Shown here piece by piece: positions 17,328 through 26,169 of a stretch of DNA of 43,822 nucleotides. The translations under genes were made by a program, and so were the position numbers. The stretch spans positions 1 through 43,822 of the forward strand of contig JAAUPS010000013.1 in assembly GCA_012033015.1 (NCBI GenBank), given 5' to 3'. The DNA is from Phormidesmis sp. RL_2_1 (lineage in GTDB: Bacteria; Cyanobacteriota; Cyanobacteriia; Phormidesmidales; Phormidesmidaceae). The notes under the pieces were generated by a model. The model was given only the letters and a program-made list of their open reading frames with translations, had not been told where the DNA came from and ran no database searches. How positions within the stretch are numbered: the first letter of the stretch is position 1; each line of letters opens with the position of its first letter.

Positions 17328-17873
17328 ATGACACAACTGATGCGACAGATGAGAATAACTGGTCATCAGCTCACTGACTTGCAAGGACGTCATCGAAAAT
17401 TTGGCGGATTGGCAGGCTGGTGCGGTTTGGGCGGTGGTGCTTTGGCGTTTGCCTGTTGGTTGGGATGGGCATGGCCTGCAAGCGCTGACACTATTACGAT
17501 TACGCTAACGCAGGGTGAGGCCGAAGTGCGGGGCGTTACGGCAGGCAGCTATAACTTGACGCAGTTAGCAGCGCGCGATCGCCAACGAAAAGTCTGTTTA
17601 GGCTATGGTAGCGAGCAGCCGGACTACAGCTTTGTTTTAACAGAAGCGCGATCGCGATTACGAATCGCCATTGACAGCAACGAAGAGGATACGACGCTAC
17701 TCGTGCAAGGCCCTAGAGGCATTGACTGCAACGATAACGCCCGTCGAGGCGATCGAGATGCGGCCATTGGTGGGCAGGACTGGCCGGAAGGAGAGTATCG
17801 CGTTTGGGTCGGTAGCTTCAATCCTGGTGATCGCCTAGATTACATACTGCGAATTTTTGAGCCGACGCCCTAA
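17328..17873 (+). CDS. exported protein with PPC-like domain, unknown function
   Basis: A protein of 181 residues. After about 35 polar residues comes a hydrophobic stretch (GGGALAFACWLGWAWPASA), a signal peptide ending near ASADT. The true start may be an internal Met, since 35 residues before a signal is long. The mature part resembles a bacterial pre-peptidase C-terminal (PPC) beta-sandwich: RLRIAIDSNEEDTTLLVQGP, then DCNDNARRGDRD, and WPEGEYRVWVGSFNPGDRLD near the end. The paired cysteines (KVCLG, IDCND) could form a disulphide. Role unknown. It follows the protease gene with a 94-base gap containing a 9-base repeat. Confidence 0.75.
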   Translation: MTQLMRQMRITGHQLTDLQGRHRKFGGLAGWCGLGGGALAFACWLGWAWPASADTITITLTQGEAEVRGVTAGSYNLTQLAARDRQRKVCLGYGSEQPDYSFVLTEARSRLRIAIDSNEEDTTLLVQGPRGIDCNDNARRGDRDAAIGGQDWPEGEYRVWVGSFNPGDRLDYILRIFEPTP

Positions 17874-17898
17874 GCAACCTGCCGTTTTTCGACTTACC

Positions 17899-17976
17899 GC
17901 CCAAGACACCTGCCCAAGACACCTGCCCAAGACAACCGCTAAAGACAACCGCCAGATATCCCCCAGATATCCCCCA
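17899..17976. repeat. two adjoining tandem repeats, 13 and about 11 bases
   Basis: GCCCAAGACACCT repeats about three times, grades into CTAAAGACAACCG, and is followed by CCCAGATATCC twice. The array fills the spacer before cysE. Confidence 0.8.
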
Positions 17977-18086
17977 GAATGCCATGGCCAGATATCAAAT
18001 TGCTCTCAAATGGATCTTTTGGTCGGTTGAGAGGGTTGGGCAAAGCGCTAAGATAATTATGGCTTGTCAATGCAGGGAAACGATCC

Positions 18087-18911
18087 GTGTTCAACGCCTT
18101 AGCTAAAGACTTTCTCATTATTTTCGACCGTGACCCAGCCGCTCGTAACTGGCTAGAAGTTGCCTTCTTATACCCCGGTTTTCAAGCACTGGTGCTGCAC
18201 CGGTTCGCACACTGGCTGTGGAATATGGGTTTGCCTTTTATTCCTAGAATGATTTCTCACTTTGCCCGAGCCCTCACAGGTATCGAAATTCATCCTGGCG
18301 CAACCATTGGCTCGGGTGTGTTTATTGATCACGGCATGGGTGTGGTGATTGGGGAGACTGCCATTGTGGGGGATTCTGCCCTCATTTATCAGGGCGTGAC
18401 CTTAGGGGGTACGGGTAAAGAAAGCGGCAAGCGGCATCCCACCTTAGGCTCAAATGTCGTGGTTGGCGCAGGTGCAAAGATATTAGGCAATATACAAATC
18501 GGTAACAATGTGCGCATCGGTGCAGGCTCTGTGGTACTTCGGGAGGTGCCCTCAGAATGCACGGTCGTAGGCGTTCCTGGCCGCATCGTGTACCGTTCGG
18601 GCGAGCGTGTAGATCCGCTTGAGCATGGACGATTGCCTGACTCTGAGGCAATGGCCATTAGAGCTTTGGTGGATCGAATCGATGCGCTGGAAAATGAACT
18701 CTCAGCGCTACAGGCGCACCGCAAGAGCGAACAGCCAGCCATGGGGGTTTCTGGGGTCGCAGCGGATCGATTGATTGCGGTGGGAACAGGCCGAGCTGAC
18801 CAAGAGGCGTTACTCATGCGAGCACTGCAAACACAGAGCTGTGAACCTGACAATTGCTGCCGAATTGAGGATCGCGCTATTCAAGAGTTTTTGGGTGGTG
18901 CAGGAATCTAG
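18087..18911 (+). CDS. cysE: serine O-acetyltransferase
   Basis: Makes O-acetylserine from serine and acetyl-CoA, committing serine to cysteine synthesis. It starts with GTG at 18087. The N-terminal helical part has IIFDRDPAARNWLEV, then HRFAHWLWNMGLPFIPRMIS. A left-handed beta-helix of hexapeptide repeats follows, with the catalytic signatures IEIHPGATIG, VFIDHGMGVVIGETAIVG, YQGVTLGGTGKESGKRHPTL and IGAGSVVLREVPSECTVVGV. At 274 residues it has a tail of about 85 residues after the catalytic domain (a helical part, then several Cys: SCEPDNCC), as in some cyanobacterial forms. The gene stands alone. Confidence 0.95.
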   Translation: MFNALAKDFLIIFDRDPAARNWLEVAFLYPGFQALVLHRFAHWLWNMGLPFIPRMISHFARALTGIEIHPGATIGSGVFIDHGMGVVIGETAIVGDSALIYQGVTLGGTGKESGKRHPTLGSNVVVGAGAKILGNIQIGNNVRIGAGSVVLREVPSECTVVGVPGRIVYRSGERVDPLEHGRLPDSEAMAIRALVDRIDALENELSALQAHRKSEQPAMGVSGVAADRLIAVGTGRADQEALLMRALQTQSCEPDNCCRIEDRAIQEFLGGAGI

Positions 18912-18943
18912 AAGGCGGTATGGGGCTCTAGAAAAAGTAGAGA

Positions 18944-18994
18944 TTTAGAAAGACTAGGATTTTAGAAAGACTAGGATTTTAGAAAGACTAGGAA
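18944..18994. repeat. tandem repeat, 17 bases x 3
   Basis: TTTAGAAAGACTAGGAT three times (last base differs in the third copy) between the convergent cysE and PPOX genes. Confidence 0.95.
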
Positions 18995-19006
18995 TCTAAA
19001 AAGCGC

Positions 19007-19633
19007 TTATGGATTGACGATAGTGGTCTGCCATTGGCTATTTTCCGGCGGCTGATTCTCTAGCTTTTGGTAAAGGTGACGGTTTTGTGGCTCAGCTCTC
19101 AGGTCTAGATGATCCACACTGTGGACAGTGAGGAGCAAAAGGCAAAAGCATAAAGGGGGTGCTTGTAGATCGAGCGTATGGGTCGCAAAGGCGTCGTTGG
19201 GGGAGCGAGGAGCCTTGGGCTGGGGCCAAGCAAATTGGCGACGGGCACTGTCTGAGATATTTTGCCAAAGTGTTACTCGAGCAGATTGGAGAGTGGCTGG
19301 CGCTGTATCTGCGCTAATCAGCCAGAGGCGTCCAGCAAGGCGAAATTGTTCGCGGGTTTTGGTAAAGTACCAGCAGGCTTCAGTGGCTGGATTGTGAATA
19401 ATTTGGTTAATTTTCTCGCTGCGGCGATCGCTGATGAACATCAGTCGGTTTGTACCGGTTAAAAAGCCCCGGAAGACAACGCTGCGATTGGCAGGTGTAC
19501 CATCGACGCGAAGGGTGGCAAGCTGGAGATAGCGGGCACTAGGTAGGGCACGGTTGCGATGAATAGCACGTGCAAGGGGCGATCGCCAAGGGGCTAATGG
19601 TTCTATTGTTGGAGAGGGGTGTTGTGAAGTCAC
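19007..19633 (-). CDS. FMN-dependent PPOX-type flavoprotein (Npun_F5749-like)
   Basis: A split-barrel flavoprotein of 208 residues related to pyridoxamine 5'-phosphate oxidase. LAPWRSPLARAIHRNRALPS and ARYLQLATLRVDGTPANRSV are the typical beginning, VVFRGFLTGTNRLMFISDRR follows, and the C-terminal half has HSVDHLDLRAEPQNRHLY. The substrate of this cyanobacterial subfamily is not established, so a role in vitamin B6 synthesis should not be assumed. GTG at 19633 is the start. The spacer upstream carries a long tandem array. Confidence 0.88.
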   Translation of the reverse strand: MTSQHPSPTIEPLAPWRSPLARAIHRNRALPSARYLQLATLRVDGTPANRSVVFRGFLTGTNRLMFISDRRSEKINQIIHNPATEACWYFTKTREQFRLAGRLWLISADTAPATLQSARVTLWQNISDSARRQFAWPQPKAPRSPNDAFATHTLDLQAPPLCFCLLLLTVHSVDHLDLRAEPQNRHLYQKLENQPPENSQWQTTIVNP

Positions 19634-19646
19634 CTATTTTGGACGT

Positions 19647-19711
19647 GGATTTTGAAAATGGATTTTGGAAATAGATTTTGGAAATGGATTTTGGAAATGG
19701 ATTTTGGAAAT
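19647..19711. repeat. tandem repeat, 13 bases x 5
   Basis: GGATTTTGGAAAT with few changes, starting 14 bases before the PPOX gene's start codon (reading that gene's strand). Confidence 0.95.
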
Positions 19712-19939
19712 GGAGCTGGCAATGATTATGTTCAATCGCTATCCTACAAGGCTGTTTGTATGTAGCTTGGCTATTGGGGAAAAATTGCTAACTTAACGAC
19801 TCAATTTACAGCTTAATTCACAGCTTCATTCGCTTGTTTTGGAGTGCTGATGTGCTTATATCTCGGTGAAGTTGGTCATAACCTGCATAAGGCTTACATC
19901 TGGGTAGCTTGATATTAATAGAGAAGGAATGCTCACCAA

Positions 19940-19970
19940 GGCAAAGGTAAGGATGCATTCTTACTTTGCC
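19940..19970. repeat. imperfect palindrome, possible hairpin
   Basis: Arms GGCAAAGGTAAG and CTTACTTTGCC flank GATGCATT; one base is unpaired. The segment GATGCATTCTTACT (19952-19965) also occurs, reversed, at 3828-3841. Confidence 0.75.
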
Positions 19971-19980
19971 ACACCATTAA

Positions 19981-20060
19981 CAGTTGCTAAACAAGACAGT
20001 TGCTAAACAAGACAGTTGCTAAACGAGACAGTTGCTAAACAAGACAGTTGCTAAACGACT
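19981..20060. repeat. tandem repeat, 16 bases x 5
   Basis: CAGTTGCTAAACAAGA repeated with A/G changes, ending 27 bases before the antiporter start codon. Confidence 0.95.
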
Positions 20061-20086
20061 ACCCCGAGTTCTGACTTACGGCACCT

Positions 20087-21187
20087 ATGGACATTTTGAC
20101 GGTTGTTTCTTTGGTAGTGGGCTTATTTCTGCTGGTTGCTGGCGCTGAAATATTAATCAAAGGCGCGTCCAAGCTAGCAGCTACAGTGGGCGTATCTCCC
20201 TTGGTGATTGGTCTAACAGTTGTCGCATTTGGCACTAGTGCACCTGAGTTGGCAGTGAGCTTGAATGCGAGCTTGAATGGTCAGGCAGATATTTCGTTGG
20301 GCAATGTGGTCGGCAGTAATATTTGTAATGTTTTGCTGATTTTAGGCACCTCTGCAGTCATTGCCCCGCTCGTGGTGGCCCAGCAACTCGTGCGGTTGGA
20401 CGTGCCGATTATGATTGGCGTGTCAGCTTTGGTTGTCTTTTTTGGTTTAGATGGCCGAATTGACCGTTCCGATGGCATCGTTTTGTTTTTGGGCGGCTTG
20501 GCATACACGATATTTTTGCTATATCAGAGCCGACAGGAAAAAGATCAAGCGGTGCAGGCTGAATATGCCAAGTTTGGGGAGCGTTCAACCTCTTTAAAGG
20601 AAACAGGGTTGAACGGTGTGCTCTTCATCGTCGGGGTAATCACGCTGGTCTCAGGCTCCCATTTACTGGTCACAGGGGCCGTAGCCATTGCTGAATTTTT
20701 GGGGGCTAGTCCCTTGATCATTGGTTTGACTGTGATTGCCTTTGGCACCTCTTTGCCTGAATTGGCAACTTCTGTGATGGCAAGCATTCGCGGAGAACGT
20801 GATATTGCGGTGGGCAATGTGATTGGCAGCAATATTTTTAATATTTTGGTGGTGCTTGGTCTTAGCAGTAGTGTATCGACAGCAGGCATTAACATTTCAA
20901 CTTCGGCGATGACGTTTGACATTCCGATCATGCTGGCTGTGGCGGTGATGTGTTTTCCAATCTTTTTTACAGACAATGAGGTGTCTCGTAGAGAAGGCGT
21001 TTTGCTGTTGGCGTACTATCTGCTGTATATCGGATATTTGGTTGCTCATGCGACCGATCCCCATTCTCCGTGGGTTGGTTTGATCGCAATTGTGGTCGTA
21101 CCGCTGACGATCTTGATGTTGGTGCTTTTGGGTTGGCGAACTTGGGAGAGCGTCAAACGTAAGCGAGCCAATAAGCTGAAAGATTAG
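20087..21187 (+). CDS. calcium/sodium antiporter (CaCA family, YrbG-like)
   Basis: An inner-membrane cation exchanger of 366 residues with about ten membrane segments. The two inverted alpha repeats are clear: VVAFGTSAPELAVSLNAS with GNVVGSNICN in the first half, and VIAFGTSLPELATSVMAS with GNVIGSNIFN in the second. The acidic residues of these repeats form the cation site. A short charged loop (QSRQEKDQAVQAEYAKFGER) separates the halves. Which ions it moves is not decided by sequence. No clear ribosome site precedes the ATG. Its TAG stop overlaps the stop codon of the convergent nnr gene. Confidence 0.93.
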   Translation: MDILTVVSLVVGLFLLVAGAEILIKGASKLAATVGVSPLVIGLTVVAFGTSAPELAVSLNASLNGQADISLGNVVGSNICNVLLILGTSAVIAPLVVAQQLVRLDVPIMIGVSALVVFFGLDGRIDRSDGIVLFLGGLAYTIFLLYQSRQEKDQAVQAEYAKFGERSTSLKETGLNGVLFIVGVITLVSGSHLLVTGAVAIAEFLGASPLIIGLTVIAFGTSLPELATSVMASIRGERDIAVGNVIGSNIFNILVVLGLSSSVSTAGINISTSAMTFDIPIMLAVAVMCFPIFFTDNEVSRREGVLLLAYYLLYIGYLVAHATDPHSPWVGLIAIVVVPLTILMLVLLGWRTWESVKRKRANKLKD

Positions 21188-22770
21188 GTGTTCAGCACAT
21201 GCTGCAGAGCTGGGTTCAGCGCTTGGGCTAAATGCAGCGGATCGACGCCGAGGACGCTACGGTGGTGGCTGGCGTAAAGTGCGGCTTGTGAGTGCCACCA
21301 AACGGCGCTAAGAACGCTGTCGGCTAATGTTTTAGAGCATGTTTGAGCTAAAGGGTGGGGTGTGGGCTGAGATGAAGCTGCGATCGCACCTAAACCGCCC
21401 ATCAGACCGGTGAGTACATCACCGCTGCCACCTCTGGCCAAAGCAGGGGTACTGTCGGGGTTGAACCACAGGCTGTTGGGGGTAGCGATGGCGCTCCTAG
21501 GGCCTTTGAGCAATATGATGGCACCGCTGGCTTGAGCGGCGGCAAGGGCACTTTCACCTGCTAGATCTTGCACATATTGGTGATGAATATCAGGAAAAAG
21601 GCGTTTGAATTCTCCTGTATGGGGCGTCAGGATGGTGGGTGCAGATCTTGATGGCAGAATTTGCAGCGGGTGCTGCTGGGCTAAAAGATTGAGGCCGTCG
21701 GCATCGAGCAGCACAGGACAATCGGCATTTAGCACTTGGAGAAGCAAATCTGGAACGCTTGGAGTAAGACCGGGGCCAAGGGCGATCGCATCATATTGAT
21801 CCAGATCGATACGGCTAGGAAGCTGGGCGATCGCACCGTCGGCCGTTTCAGGACAACCCATCAGCAACGCCCCTGGGAGGGCAGCCAAAATAGCCAAGCG
21901 AATAGACTCAGGCACCGCCAAGGTGAGCATCCCGACCCCACTGGCGATGGCTCCCTGACCAGCCAGCAAAGCGGCACCGGCATATTGTTTTGAACCTGCA
22001 ATTAAGAGCAGGTGACCGACTTGATATTTGTGAGTGCTAGGGGCTCGGTTAAGGGGGAGATGGGCTAAGGCCACTTGGCGGGTCAATCGTTGAACGGCGG
22101 GTGTTGTCCCGAGCACTGCGGCAATATCCGCTAACGGAATATCAAAATCTATCAGCTCACACTTGCCCAGGTAGGCGAGGGCGCTCGCTTGCATCAAGCC
22201 GCGTTTCCACAGCCCCAAACAAGCCGTGTGTTTGGCTCGAATAGCAACGCCTAAAACCTGGCCAGAATCGGTATGAATGCCAGATGGCAAATCGATGCTA
22301 AAAACTGGAATGGGCTGTTGGTTAATGGCTTCAATATCGCCAGCCAATGGATGGGTGATCTCGCGCGTCAGTCCGAAGCCAAACCCACCATCGATAATGG
22401 CATCACAGGCTATCAGCCCTTGGACTGATTCTACAAAAGCGATGCCCAAGCTTTTGGCATACTGGGCATGTTGCGCTGTCAGCGGCTTACACTTGGCAAA
22501 AGGCTGATAAACACATAGCTCATAGCCCAGATAGTGCAGTTCGCGGGCCATCACCAAGGCATCACCGCCATTGTGACCGGGGCCTGCTAAAACACCAATT
22601 TTTTTACCTCGGGCTTTTCCATGGCGCTGGGCAAACCATTGGCTGAGCCGCCCAGCAACTTTCTCCATCAGCGCAGCTACGGGCATCCCTGCGGCAAAAA
22701 TGCGCGCCTCGATTTGCTGCATCTGCTCAGCGGTGACTAAAAAGGGTTCAATATCGGGGCGGGGGCTCAT
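21184..22770 (-). CDS. nnr: bifunctional NAD(P)H-hydrate repair enzyme
   Basis: Repairs damaged NAD(P)H hydrates. The N-terminal epimerase domain (YjeF_N) has EQMQQIEARIFAAGMPVAAL and GPGHNGGDALVMAREL. The C-terminal dehydratase, a carbohydrate-kinase fold, has LLIAGSKQYAGAALLAGQGA, ALGPGLTPS, ILTPHTGEFKRLF and the nucleotide-site motif LARGGSGDVLTGLMGG. The length is about 528 residues, normal for the fused form. ATG at 22770 (MSPRPDIEPF) is preferred; an in-frame GTG at 22785 falls inside the tandem array upstream. The gene ends tail to tail with the antiporter gene, sharing three bases. Confidence 0.93.
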   Translation of the reverse strand: MSPRPDIEPFLVTAEQMQQIEARIFAAGMPVAALMEKVAGRLSQWFAQRHGKARGKKIGVLAGPGHNGGDALVMARELHYLGYELCVYQPFAKCKPLTAQHAQYAKSLGIAFVESVQGLIACDAIIDGGFGFGLTREITHPLAGDIEAINQQPIPVFSIDLPSGIHTDSGQVLGVAIRAKHTACLGLWKRGLMQASALAYLGKCELIDFDIPLADIAAVLGTTPAVQRLTRQVALAHLPLNRAPSTHKYQVGHLLLIAGSKQYAGAALLAGQGAIASGVGMLTLAVPESIRLAILAALPGALLMGCPETADGAIAQLPSRIDLDQYDAIALGPGLTPSVPDLLLQVLNADCPVLLDADGLNLLAQQHPLQILPSRSAPTILTPHTGEFKRLFPDIHHQYVQDLAGESALAAAQASGAIILLKGPRSAIATPNSLWFNPDSTPALARGGSGDVLTGLMGGLGAIAASSQPTPHPLAQTCSKTLADSVLSAVWWHSQAALYASHHRSVLGVDPLHLAQALNPALQHVLNT

Positions 22771-22909
22771 CACTATACTGACCACACTGTACCCACACTA
22801 TACTGGCCATACTGTATTGCCCACACTGTATTGCCCACATTGTACTGACCACACTGTACTGGCCACACTGTATTGGCCACACTGTATTGGCCACACTGTA
22901 CTGGCCACT
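22771..22909. repeat. tandem repeat, 14 bases x about 10, directly before nnr
   Basis: About ten drifting copies of CCACACTGTATTGG (variants with TACTGG, TTGCCC and TACTGA). The array fills the whole spacer from the nnr ATG to the end of the DUF2808 gene at 22914, so any nnr promoter or leader in this spacer must be made of repeats. Confidence 0.95.
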
Positions 22910-22913
22910 CAAC

Positions 22914-23531
22914 TCACCATACGAATCGGCGATCTGAGTTTTGATAAATTTGCAGCCTACCAATGCCAATCCGCTGGCCTAGCCCGATTGTCCTAGGCGG
23001 AGAGCCCGCGATATCGTAAAGATATGTGCCATCGCTGGGGTTGCGAGAGCTAAGCGCGATGGTCACAAGGCGACCGGGCTCAACGGGTGGGTCAAATTCA
23101 ACGGTTACTGTCCGTTCAGCCAGACTATCGGTGGTGGTGATGTTGAGAGGTTGGTTGCGATCGCTATTTTCATAGGCGTAGGTTCTCTGAGGGCTGTAGC
23201 GAGGATAGTCGGCTCCCTCGATTTGAGAAAATGTCACCTGTTGCAGCGGCTGCGCAGCTTCGGTGGGTATATCGATAGTAAATAGATAGTCAGCGCGACG
23301 GTACTGCCAACGGGTAGAAACCCGCAGACTGATTAAGCGCAGCGGCCTACTAAAAAGGGTGGGGCGATCGCTCAGGGAACTCGTGCTCAAGCGCGTGCTT
23401 TCTTGGGCAAGGGCGTTGCCTAGATCAGGGCCACTATCAGAAAAGAGCCCAGAAAAGAGCCCAGGAAATAGCAGGGTGATCAGCAGGGTAATGGTGAGCA
23501 AACGGCCAAATTTCCTCAAAGATTTACCCAT
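22914..23531 (-). CDS. DUF2808 family exported protein
   Basis: A cyanobacterial exported protein of about 205 residues and unknown function. ATG at 23531 (MGKSLRKFGRLLTITLLITL) gives a typical signal peptide with cleavage near ALAQE; the open frame continues 24 codons upstream but is not supported. The DUF2808 body has YLFTIDIPTEAAQPLQQVTF, TVTVEFDPPVEPGRLVTIAL and the ending RRFVW. A short direct repeat (AGAAAAGAGCCC twice) lies in the signal-peptide region and encodes GLFSGLFS. It could be cotranscribed with nnr, which follows on the same strand. Confidence 0.85.
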   Translation of the reverse strand: MGKSLRKFGRLLTITLLITLLFPGLFSGLFSDSGPDLGNALAQESTRLSTSSLSDRPTLFSRPLRLISLRVSTRWQYRRADYLFTIDIPTEAAQPLQQVTFSQIEGADYPRYSPQRTYAYENSDRNQPLNITTTDSLAERTVTVEFDPPVEPGRLVTIALSSRNPSDGTYLYDIAGSPPRTIGLGQRIGIGRLQIYQNSDRRFVW

Positions 23532-23965
23532 ACACTGGCTCAACAGCAGCGAGTTGCCGCGCAGTTGATGGTGCGATCGCAAAAAGTAGGTCATATCTTT
23601 CACCCATTGAATAACCCAACGGAATAACCCCAGAGAACCATAACAGAAGCACAGCTTCAGCTAAAAGAAGCGCAGCTTCAGCTAAAAAAAGTCTCAAGCT
23701 GCGCCCATTAAAGACAAGCTTCAACAAAAAAACTTAAAGCCGCCTCTAAAAGTACTATTCCCTCTCTATGTAGATGTTGGGTAGATATTGGGTCAAAACA
23801 GCAGATTTCTTTACAAGCTTTTTTGATTTGAAGCGGCCCCATAAAAAGAAACTGTTGGCTCATGTCCTGAAACATCTCAGCACTCACGTCGTCTTAACGC
23901 TGGCTAACACTCATTTTGGCTAGCTTATTCTGATTAACACTAACGGGAAAACCCTCAAAGCCAGA
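23532..23965. other. gene-free region between scpA and the DUF2808 gene
   Basis: It contains short direct repeats of GCAGCTTCAGCTAAAA (about 23651-23690) and a segment of related but reversed sequence (AGACTTTTTTTAGC on the other strand). The rest is AT-rich without recognisable genes or RNA. Promoter elements for DUF2808 probably lie near 23540-23640. Confidence 0.5.
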
Positions 23966-24828
23966 TTAGTCCGGCAGGACATAGGCAGGCACTTCTGCGA
24001 GGGTGGCTTCGTTGAGCTGACGAACTTTGAGGTCTTGATAAAAGTTCTCTTGCAATAGCTCGACTTTGGACTGTGAGGTGAGGAACAACAATCCCCAAAA
24101 GACGCCGACTTTTTCGTGTTTGTAGTCGGCCTCACTGAGTTCTCCTTCAATCGGGCCACCGAGTATTTCAGGGCGAAAGCTGGCCCAGTGGGTGAGCAAT
24201 AGCTCAAAATCCATCCAGTTGACGCTATCTTCAAAAACGTCGTCCCAATGGTTTTCTAAAAAGGCGTTGAGGGCATCAGCAATTTCGTTGAGGTTCTCTT
24301 GGTGAGCAAGTTCGGCAATCGCTTTGACGGCTTCTCGTTTGGTGTGGGGTTTGGGGCGGTGCGATCGCACTCTCGAAGGCTCACTCATCGCAGAGGCAAT
24401 CGCTTCTAGCTGCTCAATCAGCTCATTAACGTCACCTGCCGCTTAGCGGGTGGCGGCGCAACAGCTCGCCGATGAATATGCTTTTCTAAGTCGCGGGGCA
24501 GTGCCTGTTCACCAAACGCTAGCTCATCCTCAAAAAAATCGTCTTCTTCTAGTTCGCTCTCTTGCGCTACTTCATGGCGCACCAAGGTATCGGCCTTGAG
24601 CAGCACAAGCATAGAGGCATACAAAAAGGCTTGCCCCGACTCTGTCAAGCTAGACTCATAGGATGAACGCCCCTGCTCCACTGGCTTTTTGGCCAATGGC
24701 TGGTCTTTCAAGGTTTTTAAAAAGCGATCGATCACATCAATCACCTGGACATCCCAAGGGTCTATTTCACCCTTTTCAGCCAGGTCAATGAGAAATGCGA
24801 TCGCGCCTTGGGCCAGAGAACTCGACAT
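23966..24828 (-). CDS. scpA: segregation and condensation protein A, frameshifted
   Basis: ScpA is the kleisin that bridges the SMC heads in chromosome condensation. The N-terminal part (MSSSLAQGAIAFLIDLAEKG, DPWDVQVIDVIDRFL, SGQAFLYASMLVLLKADTLV) and the C-terminal part (MSEPSRVRSHRPKPHTKREA, VKAIAELAHQENLNEIADAL) are in different frames. Between them VTL-MS-stop should read VTLNELIEQLEAIASAMSEP. One added T in the plus-strand run at 24426-24427 restores it, giving about 287 residues. ATG at 24828 is the family start; the frame extends upstream into a tandem repeat. No scpB or smc is visible in the window. Confidence 0.88.
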
Positions 24829-24859
24829 AAAACAGCTAGTTTGCGTACAGTGAGCAATC

Positions 24860-24907
24860 CTACAGACCGTCAATTCTACAGACCGTCAATTCTACAGACC
24901 GTCAATC
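24860..24907. repeat. tandem repeat, 16 bases x 3
   Basis: CTACAGACCGTCAATT three times (last base differs), 31 bases upstream of the scpA start. Confidence 0.95.
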
Positions 24908-25049
24908 GTACAGCTAGTGATAGTGCGCCAAGCGTATACGTGATTGTCAAATAACACAACCCTTGGTCAACAATCCACGGGCGCTAGATCTCATTTCTGC
25001 CCTATTTCTGCCCTATTTCCGCCATGTTTTGGCCATACTTCTGCCATGC

Positions 25050-25415
25050 TAGCTCGGCGAAGGAAGAGCTGTATTGACTTCTTCTACCTCCACCCAGTAT
25101 TCCTTTGAGCAGCAGGATGCGGAGCTTTCAATTTACACCCAATACTTGGTAGAAGGAGTAGAAACTAGCAAGGCTGACTTGGACAGCGACGGCGCTGTTT
25201 CGGTACAGGAACTGCACCAATATGTCAGCCAGCGGGTCGAAGAAAAGACCCCGGCCATGAAGCTTAAAATTTATGTGGCCGAAGAAGGCTTTATAGCATG
25301 TGCCGGAGGCATAACGGCTACGCTAACGGGTACACGCGCGTCGCTTGGCCTGTTGTCACGTAGAGGCTTCAGCCAGCGTGCTGTACCTCAGTCAAGCGAC
25401 CAAAGCTATATGTGA
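25050..25415 (+). pseudogene. remnant of a caspase-family (C14) protein gene
   Basis: The frame after an in-frame TAG (25047-25049) reads LGEGRAVLTSSTSTQYSFEQ, then LSIYTQYLVEGVETSKADLD, SDGAVSVQELHQYVSQRVEE and PAMKLKIYVAEEGF. This matches the end of the cyanobacterial caspase/peptidase C14 domain as remembered, including an EF-hand-like DLDSDGAVSVQEL. The catalytic His and Cys half is missing upstream. After about 25300 the homology stops and the frame runs through repeat-like DNA (GGCTACGCTAACGGGTACA). It is therefore a decayed fragment, cut at both ends. A TTG at 25074 could start translation but is unlikely to matter. Confidence 0.7.
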
Positions 25416-25501
25416 AAGCCATGTGAAAGCACAGCGCTAGCAGCCCCTTCCCTGGCACCGCCACAGTTGGTAGACGGCGAGCCTCAGTGCGGGGAAGGTT
25501 C

Positions 25502-25614
25502 GACTGAGGTGAATTAGACTGAGGTGAAACTTAGACTGAGGTGCATGAAATGTAGTGGGGCCAGATATTTCTACAAGATATTTCTACAAGATATTTTTAC
25601 GAGATATCTTTACG
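25502..25614. repeat. two tandem repeats, GACTGAGGTGAA x 3 and 13 bases x 4
   Basis: GACTGAGGTGAA recurs three times with spacers at 25502-25543, then AGATATTTCTACA occurs four times (25563-25614), the last copies drifting to AGATATCTTTACG. The second array reaches the stop codon of the LapA-like gene. Confidence 0.9.
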
Positions 25615-25960
25615 AGACGTAAGCTTCACCCTGCTCTGCATCATTGGATTGGGGCAGCATTGGCAACTGCTCTAGCTCTACTTTGTAGCGTTCTACGTCT
25701 TCTTCGAGTTGCTGAATGCGCAGCTCTCGCTGCTCAATTTCAGGCTTTTTCTCAGCAATGCTCTGCAGGTGCACCCATACGCTAAACACCCATGCCAGCG
25801 TTGCCCCAATACCCGCTGCCACAATCAGCTCCACGCTCAAAGGCGCTTCAAAATCGACCCCTTTGACAACATGAATAACCGATGGCGTCGTATTTTCAAT
25901 GCCAAAGAGCACCAGCGCCAGACAAATTACGAAAATCACTACGAAATTGACTTGCTTCAT
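25610..25960 (-). CDS. LapA family (DUF1049) membrane protein
   Basis: A small inner-membrane protein of 116 residues. Two membrane segments (VNFVVIFVICLALVLFGIEN and VELIVAAGIGATLAWVFSVW) are joined by a short loop. A coiled-coil-prone cytoplasmic tail follows (PEIEQRELRIQQLEEDVERY). This is the architecture of lipopolysaccharide assembly protein A, which in enterobacteria works with LapB on LpxC turnover; that role is not shown in cyanobacteria. The gene stands alone, with its 3' end inside a tandem array. Confidence 0.88.
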   Translation of the reverse strand: MKQVNFVVIFVICLALVLFGIENTTPSVIHVVKGVDFEAPLSVELIVAAGIGATLAWVFSVWVHLQSIAEKKPEIEQRELRIQQLEEDVERYKVELEQLPMLPQSNDAEQGEAYVS

Positions 25961-26169
25961 AGGTTTCGCCTCAGGGGAAAATAGGGATCAAAATTTGCTC
26001 GACAACACTATAGCGCTATTGGTACAGTTAGCAGCTTTTTGTTAAGACAAGCATCAATTCACCTTAAAGGGCTATCACTTAAGATGATGTGCATCACTCA
26101 GATGATATGAATCACGTCCTCAGCATCCCTCAGAAGTTTTGCAAATTATTAGTTTCAACGGCTTTACTG

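Larger units (their letters stand above)
19634..20086. other. gene-free spacer with two tandem arrays and a palindrome
   Basis: Between the divergent PPOX and antiporter genes. It holds the 13-base array (19647-19711), plain AT-rich sequence around 19740-19930 that should contain promoters, an imperfect palindrome at 19940-19970, and the 16-base array (19981-20060). Confidence 0.7.

Noticed and set aside
20087-21187. Several Lys/Pro-rich minus-strand frames inside the antiporter gene
   Set aside because: They are shadows of the strongly biased membrane-protein coding strand.
22700-22996. Open frames over the 14-base repeat on both strands
   Set aside because: They exist only because the repeat lacks stops; the peptides are low-complexity and overlap the real nnr and DUF2808 genes.
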